Source: Thermoguttaceae bacterium (GTDB lineage: Bacteria; Planctomycetota; Planctomycetia; Pirellulales; Thermoguttaceae). From it: a stretch of DNA of 64,000 nt. The position numbers and the translations under genes are program-made. Where the stretch lies: assembly GCA_029975295.1 (NCBI GenBank), contig JARKPK010000082.1, forward strand, positions 18,543-82,542. The letters are read 5' to 3'. Under the pieces are notes generated by a model. The model had not been told where the DNA came from and ran no database searches. It saw only the letters and a program-made list of their open reading frames with translations. Below, one piece after another: positions 18,434 to 27,694 of the stretch (positions are counted from its first letter, which is position 1; each line of letters opens with the position of its first letter).

Positions 18434-19138
18434 CGTCAGGTCTTTCCTGCTTCAAAATGGTTCCTTGAGCGTCGCCGGCCCGGCGGCGATTGCCGTCGGG
18501 CCCGCTGCGGCAACAGCGGCTGTCTTCTCCGAGGCAACGCGCGCAAGCACGGCCGACCTCCGCGCGGTGCGGGGTCTCTCTAATCAATAGATAGGTTGCA
18601 AACAGCGTTGGGGACGGATGAAAACCAGCCGCATTGCCATCGGCTCCATTCTTCCGTTTCCCGCCGGAAGGGCCGCCCGGCCTGCCCGTTGCGCCCAGCC
18701 CCGCCGCGACGCTCACGAACGCGGCATCCCCCTCTGTTGAAGGAGCCTGCCCACCGAAACACGCGGTTTCTCCAGCCGCGGCGATGGTGCGGCGACCGAC
18801 CGCCGATGATCGGCAGGAACGGATCGCCGGCCGACTGCTCGCACATGGCGCGGCCAAGAAAAACCGCGTTCCCTCGGCACGCACTGGCGCACCGAGGGAA
18901 CGCACCGACAGGGGTTGATCAATCCTCGGAAGAGGAGGCCGGCGACGGGCTCCGTTGGGCCCGACGAACCGGCCGCAGGGCGGTGGGCCCTGTTGCAAAG
19001 CCTCTCCGCGAGGGGCCAGCTTGGACCTCGGGCGGGCAGGGCGACGTGGGCGACTCAGGCCGTCCCGAAGGACCGGCCTGTTGCGGGTCGCCCATGTCGC
19101 GCGGTGCCTCCCAGCGCCAAGACCGGTGCAGCCGTCGA
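18434..19138. other. Spacer between first flp gene and cpaA
   Basis: 705 nt with no supported gene. It holds the flp-1 terminator at 18859-18903. The remaining 420 nt upstream of cpaA must contain the promoter for the tad operon, which I could not identify with confidence. Confidence 0.55.
18859..18903 (-). terminator. Intrinsic terminator downstream of flp-1
   Basis: On the minus strand a perfect 12-bp stem (GCGTTCCCTCGG at 18903-18892, its complement at 18877-18866) with a 14-nt loop is followed by GG and five Ts (18863-18859). It lies about 235 nt past the flp-1 stop and should separate pilin mRNA from the tad operon. Confidence 0.85.
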
Positions 19139-19324
19139 CTAGCTGCCGGTGCCCGCCAACGATTGCGCCACCGTGTTGAAGGTGGCGTTGGCGTTCGTGC
19201 CGATGGCGCTGATGGCCGCCAAGCAGACGATGATAATCAACGCCAGCATGACGGCGTACTCAACGGCAGTCGGGCCGTCTTCCGCCACAAGGAAACGACG
19301 CAGTTTTTGGGTGAACGACTTCAT
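19139..19324 (-). CDS. flp: Flp-type major pilin (copy 1)
   Basis: A 61-residue Flp/Fap pilin. The leader MKSFTQKLRRFLVAEDG is followed by PTAVEYAVMLALIIIVCLAAISAIG: cleavage after Gly by CpaA with Glu at mature position 5 and Tyr at 6, the hallmark of Flp pilins. A short C-terminal part (TNANATFNTVAQSLAG) completes it. AAAGGAG lies before the ATG. It differs from copy 2 at a handful of positions in the leader and tail only. It is transcribed apart from the tad operon, ending at the terminator at 18859-18903. Confidence 0.95.
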   Translation of the reverse strand: MKSFTQKLRRFLVAEDGPTAVEYAVMLALIIIVCLAAISAIGTNANATFNTVAQSLAGTGS

Positions 19325-20136
19325 AACACTCCTTTCGTCCCGCGCCGGCGCGAACAGCCGCGCCGGCGCGGCCGGGAAGATGAGACGAGACCTTTGGGAC
19401 GGCTCGCCGCGCAAAATCGCGCGGCGTTGGCCTGCCGGCCGTCCTGCCGATCTCAAAACCAACCTGGCGGCGCCTCAGCCCTCGGATTCACCGACTCACT
19501 CACCCTTTCGGCAACTCGGCCGCGGACGTGCCGCAACGCGGTCGTTCCGCCCGGAGCTTTGCGCGGCGCCCGACGACGCACGGTTGAGCGACCGGTCGCG
19601 GCGGCCCAGTCTGGCCCACCGACCACCGGCGCGCAACAACGCCGACAAACGCCTTGCCTTTATCGAGGATGAGGCTACAAGGCCCATTCGTCGATCTCTC
19701 GCCCCCCGTCCGCACCCGGCCGCGCCCCGCCGGCCCGACGCTCGCCCAACGCAGGCGAACAACTGCCGACAGCCGCGCCGCCCACGTTCAACGGCAGGCG
19801 AAAGCCCAAACGCTTGTTGTACGCTTCGTTATTGGATTTCACGCTGGAACGCGCGCGCGTTTTGCGAAGAAACCGGCTGTTTCGCGCAAGAACATGCGAT
19901 CGTTCCCGCAAGAACCTGCATCGAGCCACTTGGGGCGAACGCCCCATCACCATTGCCATCGACCGCAACGGCCAAGCGGCGCTGCGGGCAATCGCGTTGT
20001 GCGCTGCCGACGGGGGCGGCCGATAAGTCGTGCGCCGCTCTTGGGGCGCTTCGAGGCCGCGGGGAGATTCCCGCCTGCAATCATTCCGTCACTCATTCGT
20101 CGGGCGGCCTTCGTTTCGCGCCGCCCTCTATTGTGA

Positions 20137-20164
20137 ACCGTAGTGCGCCGGTGCCGTTTGTCAA
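20137..20164 (-). promoter_or_regulatory. Possible promoter upstream of flp-1
   Basis: On the minus strand TTGACA (20164-20159), a perfect -35 box, is followed after 16 nt by TACGGT (20142-20137), a weak -10 box. It lies just past the flp-2 terminator and points at flp-1, but about 800 nt away. Confidence 0.3.
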
Positions 20165-20269
20165 ATCGCTTTTTCGAAAGAGACGTCAATTCGCGTTCAT
20201 TTGCGCCGATCGGCGCGCCGCGGCTGGGCTGCGTGGCCGGCGCGCGTCGTTGTTTTTCAGAGTCGGAGG

Positions 20270-20312
20270 GCAAGAAACGAGACTCGGCGCGGCTTTTCAG
20301 GGCCGCGCCGAG
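20270..20312 (-). terminator. Intrinsic terminator downstream of flp-2
   Basis: On the minus strand a perfect 11-bp stem (CTCGGCGCGGC at 20312-20302, complement at 20293-20283) with a short loop is followed by the T-rich TCTCGTTTCTT (20282-20272). It lies about 60 nt past the flp-2 stop, so this pilin mRNA should be monocistronic. Confidence 0.8.
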
Positions 20313-20370
20313 CCGGTGTCCGGTTCCCCTGTTCGCTACGGGTCTTTTCAAACCCTGTCGGGTGCGCGGG

Positions 20371-20559
20371 CTAGCTGCCCGAGCCGCTCGACAGCGACTG
20401 AGCCACGCGGTTGAACGTGGCGTTCGCATTGGTGCCGATGGCGCTGATCGCCGTCAAGCAGACGATGATGATCAGCGCAAGCATCACGGCGTACTCCACT
20501 GCGGTGGGGCCATCCTCCGAAACGAGGAAGCGACGCAACTTCAGAGCAAGCGACTTCAT
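20371..20559 (-). CDS. flp: Flp-type major pilin (copy 2)
   Basis: A 62-residue Flp pilin. Its leader MKSLALKLRRFLVSEDG is followed by the mature PTAVEYAVMLALIIIVCL, with the same Gly cleavage site and Glu/Tyr pair as copy 1. The hydrophobic core is nearly identical to copy 1, while the tail (RVAQSLSSGSGS) differs. GGAGG stands just before the ATG at 20559. The close similarity points to a gene duplication; the flanks of the two copies are not similar. It is divergent from the YfhO-like gene at 20866. Confidence 0.95.
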   Translation of the reverse strand: MKSLALKLRRFLVSEDGPTAVEYAVMLALIIIVCLTAISAIGTNANATFNRVAQSLSSGSGS

Positions 20560-20865
20560 AATGTTCCTCCGTTCCAGGGTAAGGAGTCGCCCGAAGACGC
20601 CTCCTCGACCGGAACAAAACAAGGGTTGCAGCCGGCGGCCACTCGACCGCCGCGACTGCCGACGAAACGGGCCTTGCCAGACCCGTCTGTCTGCCAAAAG
20701 GTAGGTCATCTCTGGCATTAGTCAAACCGCAACGCCGCAACGCCGGACATAAGGTAGGGTTGTAGCGGCCGCACCGGCACGTGACGGCCCAAGATACAGG
20801 CCCGCAACGCGGTTGCGGCCTGATCCCCATAGAGCACTACCGCACCACGCCCGCCCGTACGGCCC
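20560..20865. other. Divergent promoter region (flp-2 / YfhO-like gene)
   Basis: 306 nt between divergent genes with no gene of its own. It holds a candidate flp-2 promoter at 20698-20725; no convincing promoter for the rightward gene was found. Confidence 0.5.
20698..20725 (-). promoter_or_regulatory. Possible promoter for flp-2
   Basis: On the minus strand TTGACT (20725-20720) is followed after 16 nt by TACCTT (20703-20698). The -35 box is good and the -10 box weak. The leader to the ATG at 20559 would be about 130 nt. Confidence 0.35.
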
Positions 20866-23298
20866 ATGGCCTTCGCCCCAATTCGATCGCCTGAAGATTT
20901 CATTGCTGCGCGCGCCGGCACGGCCAACGCCTGTTGGTTCGTCGCGGCGGCGCTGATGGTTTTTGCGGCGCTGGCAGGCCCCTGGGCGCTCGGCTACGAC
21001 TACGTCCGCGATGATCTCGGCGCATTCCATGCGCCGCTGCGCGCCTTTTATGCTCAACAGATCGCCCGCGGGCAGCCGTTCGATTGGATGCCCGACCTGT
21101 TCTGCGGGTTCTATCTGACCGGCGAAGGGCAACTTGGCGGCTACCATCCGCTCAAATGGTCGCTTTATCGGTTTCTGCCGCTTCATGGGGCGATGGGCGT
21201 CGAGTACCTTCTGCCCTACCCGTTGCTCGCGCTGGGAGCTTGGTTTTGGCTCGCGCGATTGCTCAGACGCGGCGATGCCGCGGCCTTCGGGGCGTTGGTT
21301 GTCGGTTGCAGTTCGTTCGCTCTGATGCGATTGATCCATCCCCATGCCGTGGCCGTGGTGGCGCATCTTCCGTGGTTGCTTTGGCTGACCGAGCTGCTTT
21401 TCGACGCCCGCCGGCATGGTCGCCGTCGCGCTGCGGCGGCGCAGGCCGGCATCGCACTGCTGACTGCTTCGCAGTTGCTCCTCGGCTATCCGCAATATGT
21501 TTGGTTTACATGGCTCGCCCTGGGGTTTGTGTGCCTATGCCGTGTCGGATCGCGCCGAGCGTTCGACCCCAAGGTCCACCGCAACACCGGGCGGACTTGC
21601 TTAGGCGCCTCGGCCGGCTTGCCCTGGGCGGCGGGGCTCGGCGGCGCGGTCGCGCTGGCAGCGGCCGTGGGGTGCGGCCTGTTGCTGGCCGGCATTCAAC
21701 TCCTGCCCACCGTCGATGCCCTCGGCGAAAGCGTCCGTCGCTCGGCCGGCGCCGAGTTCAGCGCGGCCGGCTCCTGGCACCCGCTCAATGCCGTTCAATG
21801 GATCGCGCCGTATCTGTTTGTTCATCGCGTTGTCGGCGAAAACACGCATGAGCTGGCGGCCTATCTTGGGGCCGCTCCGCTATTGCTGGCGGTTTGGGCC
21901 TGTTTTTCGCACCGCAACGATCGCCTCGGCCGCTTGGTTGTGGCGGCGCTGGCGGCCGCATTGCTGGCCCTGCTGGCGGCCCTGGGAGAGTTCGGGCCGC
22001 TGCACGCGGCATTGGCCAAGATTCCGTTGCTCGGCAGTTTCCGCTTCCCGTGCCGAGCGATGGTGTTGTTTCAATTGGCCGCAGCCGTGCTGGCGGCCGT
22101 GGGCTACGCCCGAGTATTCTCCGCACCGCCAACCGAGCAGTGTTCCGCGGTGAACGACGCTTCGACAAAGCGACGTTTGCCCGGCGATCCTCGGGCTGTG
22201 TTGACGTCCGCGCCGATGCGGGCTGTTGTTCTGCTTTGCGGCGCTTCGTGGCTCGTCGCCCTGTGGGCATTGGTCTGGGGGCCGGCCGAGATCATCGGTT
22301 CGCCCGCGGCCGTGCTTGCCGGCCCGGCCCTGCTTTCGTTGGCCGCTGGGCTGATCGTCGCCGGGTTGATCGGTCGGCCCTGGGCGGCCGCTGCCTTGGC
22401 GCTGCTCACCGCCGCCGACTTGGGCTTCAGCGGATTGAGCTATTCGGTTTACGCGCCCGGCGCGCTGGCCCGTCGCCCGGCAACGCCGATCGGCCTGCCG
22501 GCCGCTCCCGCGCGTGTCGTTTGCGACTTAGCCCTGGGGCAATTACCCCAACGGCGCACCGGCAATCAATTACTCGCGGTTGGGTTTTCGCGGGCCGATG
22601 GCTACGCCGGCCTCGAGCCGCAGCGGCCGTGGTGGCCGTGGCCCGCTGCGTTTCCGCCCGAGGCCGGTGTCGAATTGTTGCGCCGCGCCTCGGTGCATTG
22701 GATTCGCCAATCAGAAGAAGCCCGCCGGCTCGGCCTGCCCAATGCCGCCACGCCCGCCGCCGATGCCAATCCGTCATTTGACCATCCGATTCGGCCGTGT
22801 TCGGCCGGCGCAACCGTCGCCACGGCACCGCCCGCCGGTTGGCTGGCCGTTCCCGACCCATTGCCCAAAGCTCGGCTCGAATCGCCCGCTCGCCAAGCAG
22901 ACGAGTCGCCCGCCAAGCCGCCCGCGGAATCGCCCAAAGCGTTGCCGGCCGCGGGCCGCGTCGAAGTGGCGTTCGAGCGGCCCGGGCAAATGCAGTTCCA
23001 TGTCGAATCGCCCGCCGAGGCGCGGCTCGTCGTTGCCGAAAGCTGGCATCGCGGCTGGCAAGCCTGGGTCAACAATCGGCCGACGCCGCCAGCCGCCACG
23101 GCCGACGGCTTCCTTGCCGTTGACGTGCCGGCCGGGAGCCATGTCGTCTCACTGACGTTCGATCCGCCGAGCCTCCGCGTCGGCCGGCGGCTGAGCCTGT
23201 GCGGAGTGATTGCCTTGTTTGCACTGATTGTCGTTGGCGGCCTGCGCCGGCGCCCCGCGCGGCAACGCACCGCCCCACCGAAAGCACCCATCCGATGA
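20866..23298 (+). CDS. YfhO-like polytopic membrane protein
   Basis: An 810-residue inner-membrane protein of the YfhO (GT-C-like) type. About a dozen transmembrane segments fill residues 20-520. The first external loop has an acidic Asp-containing stretch (YDYVRDDLGAFHAPL), as in GT-C enzymes. The C-terminal 120 residues form the typical YfhO extracytoplasmic domain (VVAESWHRGWQAWVNNRPTPP, then FLAVDVPAGSHVVSLTF) plus a last membrane segment. In known systems YfhO-type proteins glycosylate polymers using a polyprenyl-linked sugar, with a GT2 partner making that donor. Here a GT2 gene overlaps the stop codon, so the pair probably works together. A Lys/Pro/Ser-rich insert near residue 660 is of no known role. 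Confidence 0.82.
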   Translation: MAFAPIRSPEDFIAARAGTANACWFVAAALMVFAALAGPWALGYDYVRDDLGAFHAPLRAFYAQQIARGQPFDWMPDLFCGFYLTGEGQLGGYHPLKWSLYRFLPLHGAMGVEYLLPYPLLALGAWFWLARLLRRGDAAAFGALVVGCSSFALMRLIHPHAVAVVAHLPWLLWLTELLFDARRHGRRRAAAAQAGIALLTASQLLLGYPQYVWFTWLALGFVCLCRVGSRRAFDPKVHRNTGRTCLGASAGLPWAAGLGGAVALAAAVGCGLLLAGIQLLPTVDALGESVRRSAGAEFSAAGSWHPLNAVQWIAPYLFVHRVVGENTHELAAYLGAAPLLLAVWACFSHRNDRLGRLVVAALAAALLALLAALGEFGPLHAALAKIPLLGSFRFPCRAMVLFQLAAAVLAAVGYARVFSAPPTEQCSAVNDASTKRRLPGDPRAVLTSAPMRAVVLLCGASWLVALWALVWGPAEIIGSPAAVLAGPALLSLAAGLIVAGLIGRPWAAAALALLTAADLGFSGLSYSVYAPGALARRPATPIGLPAAPARVVCDLALGQLPQRRTGNQLLAVGFSRADGYAGLEPQRPWWPWPAAFPPEAGVELLRRASVHWIRQSEEARRLGLPNAATPAADANPSFDHPIRPCSAGATVATAPPAGWLAVPDPLPKARLESPARQADESPAKPPAESPKALPAAGRVEVAFERPGQMQFHVESPAEARLVVAESWHRGWQAWVNNRPTPPAATADGFLAVDVPAGSHVVSLTFDPPSLRVGRRLSLCGVIALFALIVVGGLRRRPARQRTAPPKAPIR

Positions 23299-24326
23299 CT
23301 TCCATGAACAAACGTCGCCCCTTGTTGAGCATTGTTCTTCCGGTGTTCAACGAAGAACTGGTTTTGCCGTTGCTCATGTCGCGCGTGGCCAAGGCGGCCG
23401 AGGCGTGCGACCTCGAATACGAAATCGTTTTTGTGGACGACGGCTCAACCGATGCCGGCGGGCAACTGCTCGACGACTTCGCCCTCTCGCAATCGCAGGT
23501 TCGCGTGATCCATCTGTCGCGCAACTTCGGTCACCAAGCGGCGGTGCTTTGCGGGCTGCACCATGCCCGCGGCGATGCCATCGTGTTGATGGATTCCGAC
23601 TTGCAAGACGCTCCCGAGGCGATTCCTCGCTTCGTGCGCGCTTGGAAAGAGGGCTACGAAGTGGCCTACGCCGTTCGCGCAAAACGCAAAGAGAACCTTG
23701 TGAAGCGCGGTTTGTTCGCAGCGTTCCACCGGCTGCTTTCGCGGGCGGCCTCTACGCCGATTCCGGCCGAGGCGGGGATTTTCGGATTGATCGACCGCCG
23801 TGTGGCCGACGAAATCATTCAGCTCCACGAACGCGATCGGTACTACCCGGGCCTGCGCAGTTGGGTGGGCTTCCGCCAAATCGGCATCACCGTCGAGCGG
23901 CTCGCTCGATACGACGAAAAACCCCGGGTGTCGCTGGGCGGGTTGTTCCGTTTGGCGAAAACAGCATTGTTTTCCTTTTCTCAGTTGCCGCTCTGGTGCT
24001 TTTACCTGATCGGCGCGGCCGCCGGCACAATCTTTCTGGCCCTCAGCGGTTATGCCCTCTATGCCCGGTTGTTCACCGATTCGGCCATCCCCGGTTGGAC
24101 AACCCATGTGTTGGTGGGCAGCTTCTTCGGCGCGCTCAACGCGCTGGGAATCGCCATTTTGGGAGAATATGTGGTGCGGATTTACGATCAGGTTCGCGGG
24201 CGCCCGCACTACATCGTCGCCCGCCGCGTGAATTGCCCCGACCACGACTCTCTGCCTGAGACAAACGGCCCGACCGACCACGACCGGAACATCTGCCCGA
24301 CCGTGCCCGGCGGGCGACGATCGTGA
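23295..24326 (+). CDS. Polyprenyl-phosphate glycosyltransferase, GT2 (GtrB/DPM1-like)
   Basis: A 343-residue GT2 enzyme. The catalytic domain begins with LLSIVLPVFNEE, has VFVDDGSTDAG and LIHLSRNFGHQAA-like motifs, and carries the metal-binding D-x-D as MDSDLQDAPE, the signature of GtrB, ArnC and DPM1. Two C-terminal transmembrane segments (LPLWCFYLIGAAAGTIFLALSGYAL and VLVGSFFGALNALGIAILG) anchor it. It should load a sugar onto undecaprenyl phosphate for use by a membrane GT-C enzyme. The start ATG 23295 overlaps the YfhO-like gene's stop as ATGA, so the two are translationally coupled. Confidence 0.9.
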   Translation: MTSMNKRRPLLSIVLPVFNEELVLPLLMSRVAKAAEACDLEYEIVFVDDGSTDAGGQLLDDFALSQSQVRVIHLSRNFGHQAAVLCGLHHARGDAIVLMDSDLQDAPEAIPRFVRAWKEGYEVAYAVRAKRKENLVKRGLFAAFHRLLSRAASTPIPAEAGIFGLIDRRVADEIIQLHERDRYYPGLRSWVGFRQIGITVERLARYDEKPRVSLGGLFRLAKTALFSFSQLPLWCFYLIGAAAGTIFLALSGYALYARLFTDSAIPGWTTHVLVGSFFGALNALGIAILGEYVVRIYDQVRGRPHYIVARRVNCPDHDSLPETNGPTDHDRNICPTVPGGRRS

Positions 24327-24462
24327 ACCCAACCGGCTTGCCGGAAACGCACGGCGGATTGGGCCGCGGGGACGATCTCGCCCTTTTCCGAGGCTTCTGT
24401 CGAGCCTCTTGCCGAACACCTTCCGGAATCGCTTGCGCGGCCCTTGAGCGATTGGCCCGCAA

Positions 24463-25704
24463 TCAGGACGTACCGAGAGCCTCGGCGCGGGGCGCGGCGG
24501 CGGGCTTCGTGCGACGGGCCGCTGAAATCAAATCTCGGAACACTGCGGGGAATCGCGCCGCACCGAAACACCAGAGCGGCGCGACAAGGGCGCCCCAGTA
24601 TTGATTGAACTCTTGCCCCACCAGCGACAACCCCACAGCATAGCCGGCCGTGGTTGCGGCAACGCGCCTTCCAACCGGCGAATCCCAGCCGACAAGCCCA
24701 ATCATCGCCGCCGCAAACCACAAGCCCGAAACCCATTGCGGCAAAACGAGCAGGTAAGCGTTGATTTGCACCGTGGCCAGCAGAAAGCCCAGCCCGCCAC
24801 AGCGCACCCAGCCGTGCGCGTGGGCGGTGTCGTCAGGACGAATCCAGCCGGAAACCGTCGCCGCGTGCAACGCATAGCCCGCCGCGTAGGCCGACATTCC
24901 CAACAACCAGCCGTACATTTCGCCTCGACGCCGCTCGCGCCAGGCCCAGGCCAGACAAAGCAGAGCGTAGGGCAACGCCAACTCGCGCACCGCCAAAGCC
25001 GCCAAACCGCACACAACGGCCCAACCGCGGCGCTCGATCCCGTAAAGACAAAGCGACAGCGCGATCAACACGCCCGCCCAAAGCTCAGGCATTAAATAGA
25101 TGTCGCCCAACATGCAAAGCAACAACGGGCCCGACAACGCCGCGGCCAACAGCGCGCCGGTCGGCGAGAACGGCCGATTCCCCGCCGAGCCGGCCGAGCC
25201 GGCAGCAGGCGAATCGGACGCCGACGGCCCACTGGCGGCCGCGATTGTCGGCAGCCTTGCGCCGGAAGGGGCCGGTTTGCCGGTTGTTTCGTCGCGGGCC
25301 GCCAGCGCATAGGCCAACGCCGTTAGCAACAACCCCAACCCGATCAACAGGGCCTTGCCCCAACGAGGATCGGGCCATTGGGCGAACATCCACAACGGCA
25401 GCGGGGTGCGCCAGTTGAACACGCTGCGGGTGGGATAGCCGCGGAGCCGCAGTTCGGCCGCGGCCGCCGCATAGTAGCTTTCGCCCGAGGCCATCCGCGC
25501 AACTTCCGCCCGATACAGGTCCACATCGCTGGCCCGACCGGTTTCCCTCCCCGCGCGATTGTTCGCCCAAGGGGAAAAGGTCCACAGCGCCGCAAGGCAC
25601 GCCAAAAGAACAACGCCGGCCAACGCCGCCCGCGCAGCAAGCGGCGACAAGCGGCGCACCGGGGTGGGCGGCCCCAACGAGAATTGCATCGGGCGGGCAA
25701 ACAT
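24463..25704 (-). CDS. Polytopic membrane protein, possibly GT-C type
   Basis: A 413-residue integral membrane protein with nine to eleven hydrophobic segments. The first segment (ALAGVVLLACLAALWTF) is followed by an external loop with DVDLYRAEVARMASGESYYAAAAAELRLRG and SVFNWRTPLPLW. An acidic first loop of this kind is what GT-C glycosyltransferases have, but I do not recognise the exact family. A Gly/Ala/Ser-rich cytoplasmic insert occupies about 160-200. Codon use resembles its neighbours. It converges with the GT2 gene (136-nt spacer), and the MFS gene lies upstream on the same strand. Confidence 0.75.
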   Translation of the reverse strand: MFARPMQFSLGPPTPVRRLSPLAARAALAGVVLLACLAALWTFSPWANNRAGRETGRASDVDLYRAEVARMASGESYYAAAAAELRLRGYPTRSVFNWRTPLPLWMFAQWPDPRWGKALLIGLGLLLTALAYALAARDETTGKPAPSGARLPTIAAASGPSASDSPAAGSAGSAGNRPFSPTGALLAAALSGPLLLCMLGDIYLMPELWAGVLIALSLCLYGIERRGWAVVCGLAALAVRELALPYALLCLAWAWRERRRGEMYGWLLGMSAYAAGYALHAATVSGWIRPDDTAHAHGWVRCGGLGFLLATVQINAYLLVLPQWVSGLWFAAAMIGLVGWDSPVGRRVAATTAGYAVGLSLVGQEFNQYWGALVAPLWCFGAARFPAVFRDLISAARRTKPAAAPRAEALGTS

Positions 25705-25900
25705 CGGCGGCGGCCTCGAGGATCAACCATGTCTGACGGCGCACACTGAGCCATCCGACAAGTCTAGCTTGCCCGAACGTTCACGGCGGCCGGCAGCGGC
25801 GACCCTGCCGAGGCGAACCCCCGGCAAGGCCGACCAACGCGAGGTCGGTCTCGGCCGACTTCATCGCTGCCGCGGAGTCGCGTCGGCCTTTCTGAGGCAA

Positions 25901-27292
25901 TCAGGGCTTCGGGGGAATGACCGGGTAGAACGCCACGGCCAACAACACCGCGGCGGCTGCGGTAATCGCCAGCGGCACCGTCCAGATGCGCGGCCACTGG
26001 AACTGCCCGTCGCGCCCGTAGCGATCCATCGTCCAACCGGCCAACTGCGTGCCCAAGAACAATCCGATGCCGTTGGTCGCCAAGATCAACACCGATTGGG
26101 CCGAGGCCTTGATGGACTCGGGCGCCACCAAATCGGCGAACATCCATCCTCCGTTGATGAAGAACACATAGGCCAAACCGTGCAGCCCTTGACCGGCAAC
26201 GATCAACCCCCGCGGCTTGCCCGCCACGTAGATCACGTACAGAGCGGCCCAACAGGCCGCCCCGAGGGCCAGCGTCCACTTCGGACCGGCTTGGCTCCAC
26301 AGAGCGCCCAAGATGAACCAAGTGGCCACCGCTTGAACGGCCTGAGCAATGGCCATCGTGGCCGATACGTTCTTGCCGTCGATCCCCATGGCCTGCATGA
26401 ACGGGGCCGAACCGAGAAAGTAGAACTGCATTGTCCCGGCCGCGCAAAGCGAAACCAAGATGAACAACAAGTAGTACGGCTGACCCAGCATCCCCAACGC
26501 GAGAAGAAGCGGACTTCCTTCGCCGGCGGCGCCCGTCGCGGGCTTCTTGGCGGCTTCGGCAGGCTGGGCAGCGGCCGGGCGATCCGCGCCGGCGCCTGCG
26601 GCCGCAGCCATTTCCGCTTTATCACCCGACGGCTCCGTCGCTCCGTCGGCCTTGGCCGCCGCTTGTTCCGCGCCGCTATCGCTCGGCTTGGCGTCGGCCG
26701 CTTGCTGGCCCGCCGCTTTGCCATCGGCGATTTTCGAAGCCGGCGGCGTGGCCGGCTGGAACAGGCACACCACGGCCAAGATCAATGAGAGCACGGCCGC
26801 CAGGTTCAAGGCGTCGGCGCCGCCTGCCTCGCCGCCGCGGGCTTGCCGCAAACCGGTCAAGAACCATCCGATGGCCGCCCAACCGATCGGGGCCCAAATG
26901 AAGACCTTCGGCGCCTCGGCGCCGGCAACATTGCGGAAGACCATGGCATTGACCAGGGCCAACGTCGCTGCATAGAAGAACGTGTAGCCCAGCATGGTGA
27001 GGAACATGCCCTTGAACTGCGTTTGTCGGGCGGCGGCATAAAGCAAAACCGCCCCAATCACATGGCAACAGGCCAAGAGCCATTCGACATTGATCCAGGT
27101 GTCGGCCAAGTAGCCGAAGATCAGCGGCGACACCATGCTGGAAAGCGGCAGCGTGGCGTACACCCAACCCGTTTGCTTGCCGCTGAACTTCAACGGGCCC
27201 AGCAGCCGCGCGGCGAGCACGGGCATCCAGGCGCCCCACACCGCGAACTCGAAGAACCACAGCGCGCTGAGTTGCAGATAGGTCCAATCCAT
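25901..27292 (-). CDS. MFS transporter of the nucleoside:H+ symporter type
   Basis: A 463-residue major facilitator. The N-terminus (LQLSALWFFEFAVWGAWMPVLAARLLG) resembles the NupG/XapB nucleoside:H+ symporter family. Twelve transmembrane segments can be traced, six on each side of a central loop. That loop is unusual: about 75 residues (roughly 205-280) of Ala/Lys/Glu/Gly/Pro low-complexity sequence where these proteins normally have a short link. The substrate is unproven. The start at 27292 (MDWTYLQLS) is preferred over the longer frame to 27439, whose extra 49 residues are Arg/Pro-rich. A candidate promoter is at 27416-27443. Confidence 0.85.
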   Translation of the reverse strand: MDWTYLQLSALWFFEFAVWGAWMPVLAARLLGPLKFSGKQTGWVYATLPLSSMVSPLIFGYLADTWINVEWLLACCHVIGAVLLYAAARQTQFKGMFLTMLGYTFFYAATLALVNAMVFRNVAGAEAPKVFIWAPIGWAAIGWFLTGLRQARGGEAGGADALNLAAVLSLILAVVCLFQPATPPASKIADGKAAGQQAADAKPSDSGAEQAAAKADGATEPSGDKAEMAAAAGAGADRPAAAQPAEAAKKPATGAAGEGSPLLLALGMLGQPYYLLFILVSLCAAGTMQFYFLGSAPFMQAMGIDGKNVSATMAIAQAVQAVATWFILGALWSQAGPKWTLALGAACWAALYVIYVAGKPRGLIVAGQGLHGLAYVFFINGGWMFADLVAPESIKASAQSVLILATNGIGLFLGTQLAGWTMDRYGRDGQFQWPRIWTVPLAITAAAAVLLAVAFYPVIPPKP

Positions 27293-27694
27293 GTCCGTCT
27301 CTTTCCGCGATTCGTTTCCCCCGGCGCCCAACAGCCGCGCCGCGTACGCCGCGGCGCGTTTCGCCCACGGAGTCGGGCGACTCGGACGGTCCGATCGATT
27401 GCGCCGATGGGGCCTATTGTAGGGGCTTTTCGCCCTCATGCAATCACGCCCGGTCCGAAAGGGCCGGTCGCCGTTGCTGGGCTTGCCGCCTGAAGCCGAT
27501 CATTCTTTTAGGGCTCTGCCGCCCCGTGGAATGACGGCCCGCCGCAAACGCCAGACGCCGGACAACTGCCGGCAGGCGTATCCGCAATCGTTCGTTCAGC
27601 GCGGCCGCCGGCAAAACAACAAACAACACTGCTGAGAAAGCGGCCGCCGTCGCCGAAACCGCCCAGTGCGATCCTTTCGTCGGGAGACGCCTTC
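27293..27694. other. Divergent spacer upstream of MFS and HEAT genes
   Basis: 402 nt without a gene. It contains the candidate MFS promoter (27416-27443) and a GC-rich hairpin-forming stretch near 27339-27360 in the MFS leader. I saw no clear promoter for the rightward HEAT-repeat gene. Confidence 0.5.
27416..27443 (-). promoter_or_regulatory. Candidate promoter for the MFS gene
   Basis: On the minus strand TTGCAT (27443-27438) and TACAAT (27421-27416) are 16 nt apart. The -10 box matches the consensus at 5 of 6 positions, the -35 box at 3. The leader would be about 115 nt. Confidence 0.45.

Larger units (their letters stand above)
19325..20370. other. 1-kb gene-free region between the two flp genes
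   Basis: No credible gene on either strand in 1046 nt. It contains the flp-2 terminator (20270-20312), a candidate leftward promoter (20137-20164) and an otherwise featureless 800 nt that would be the flp-1 leader if that promoter is used. An unrecognised small RNA here cannot be excluded. Confidence 0.5.
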
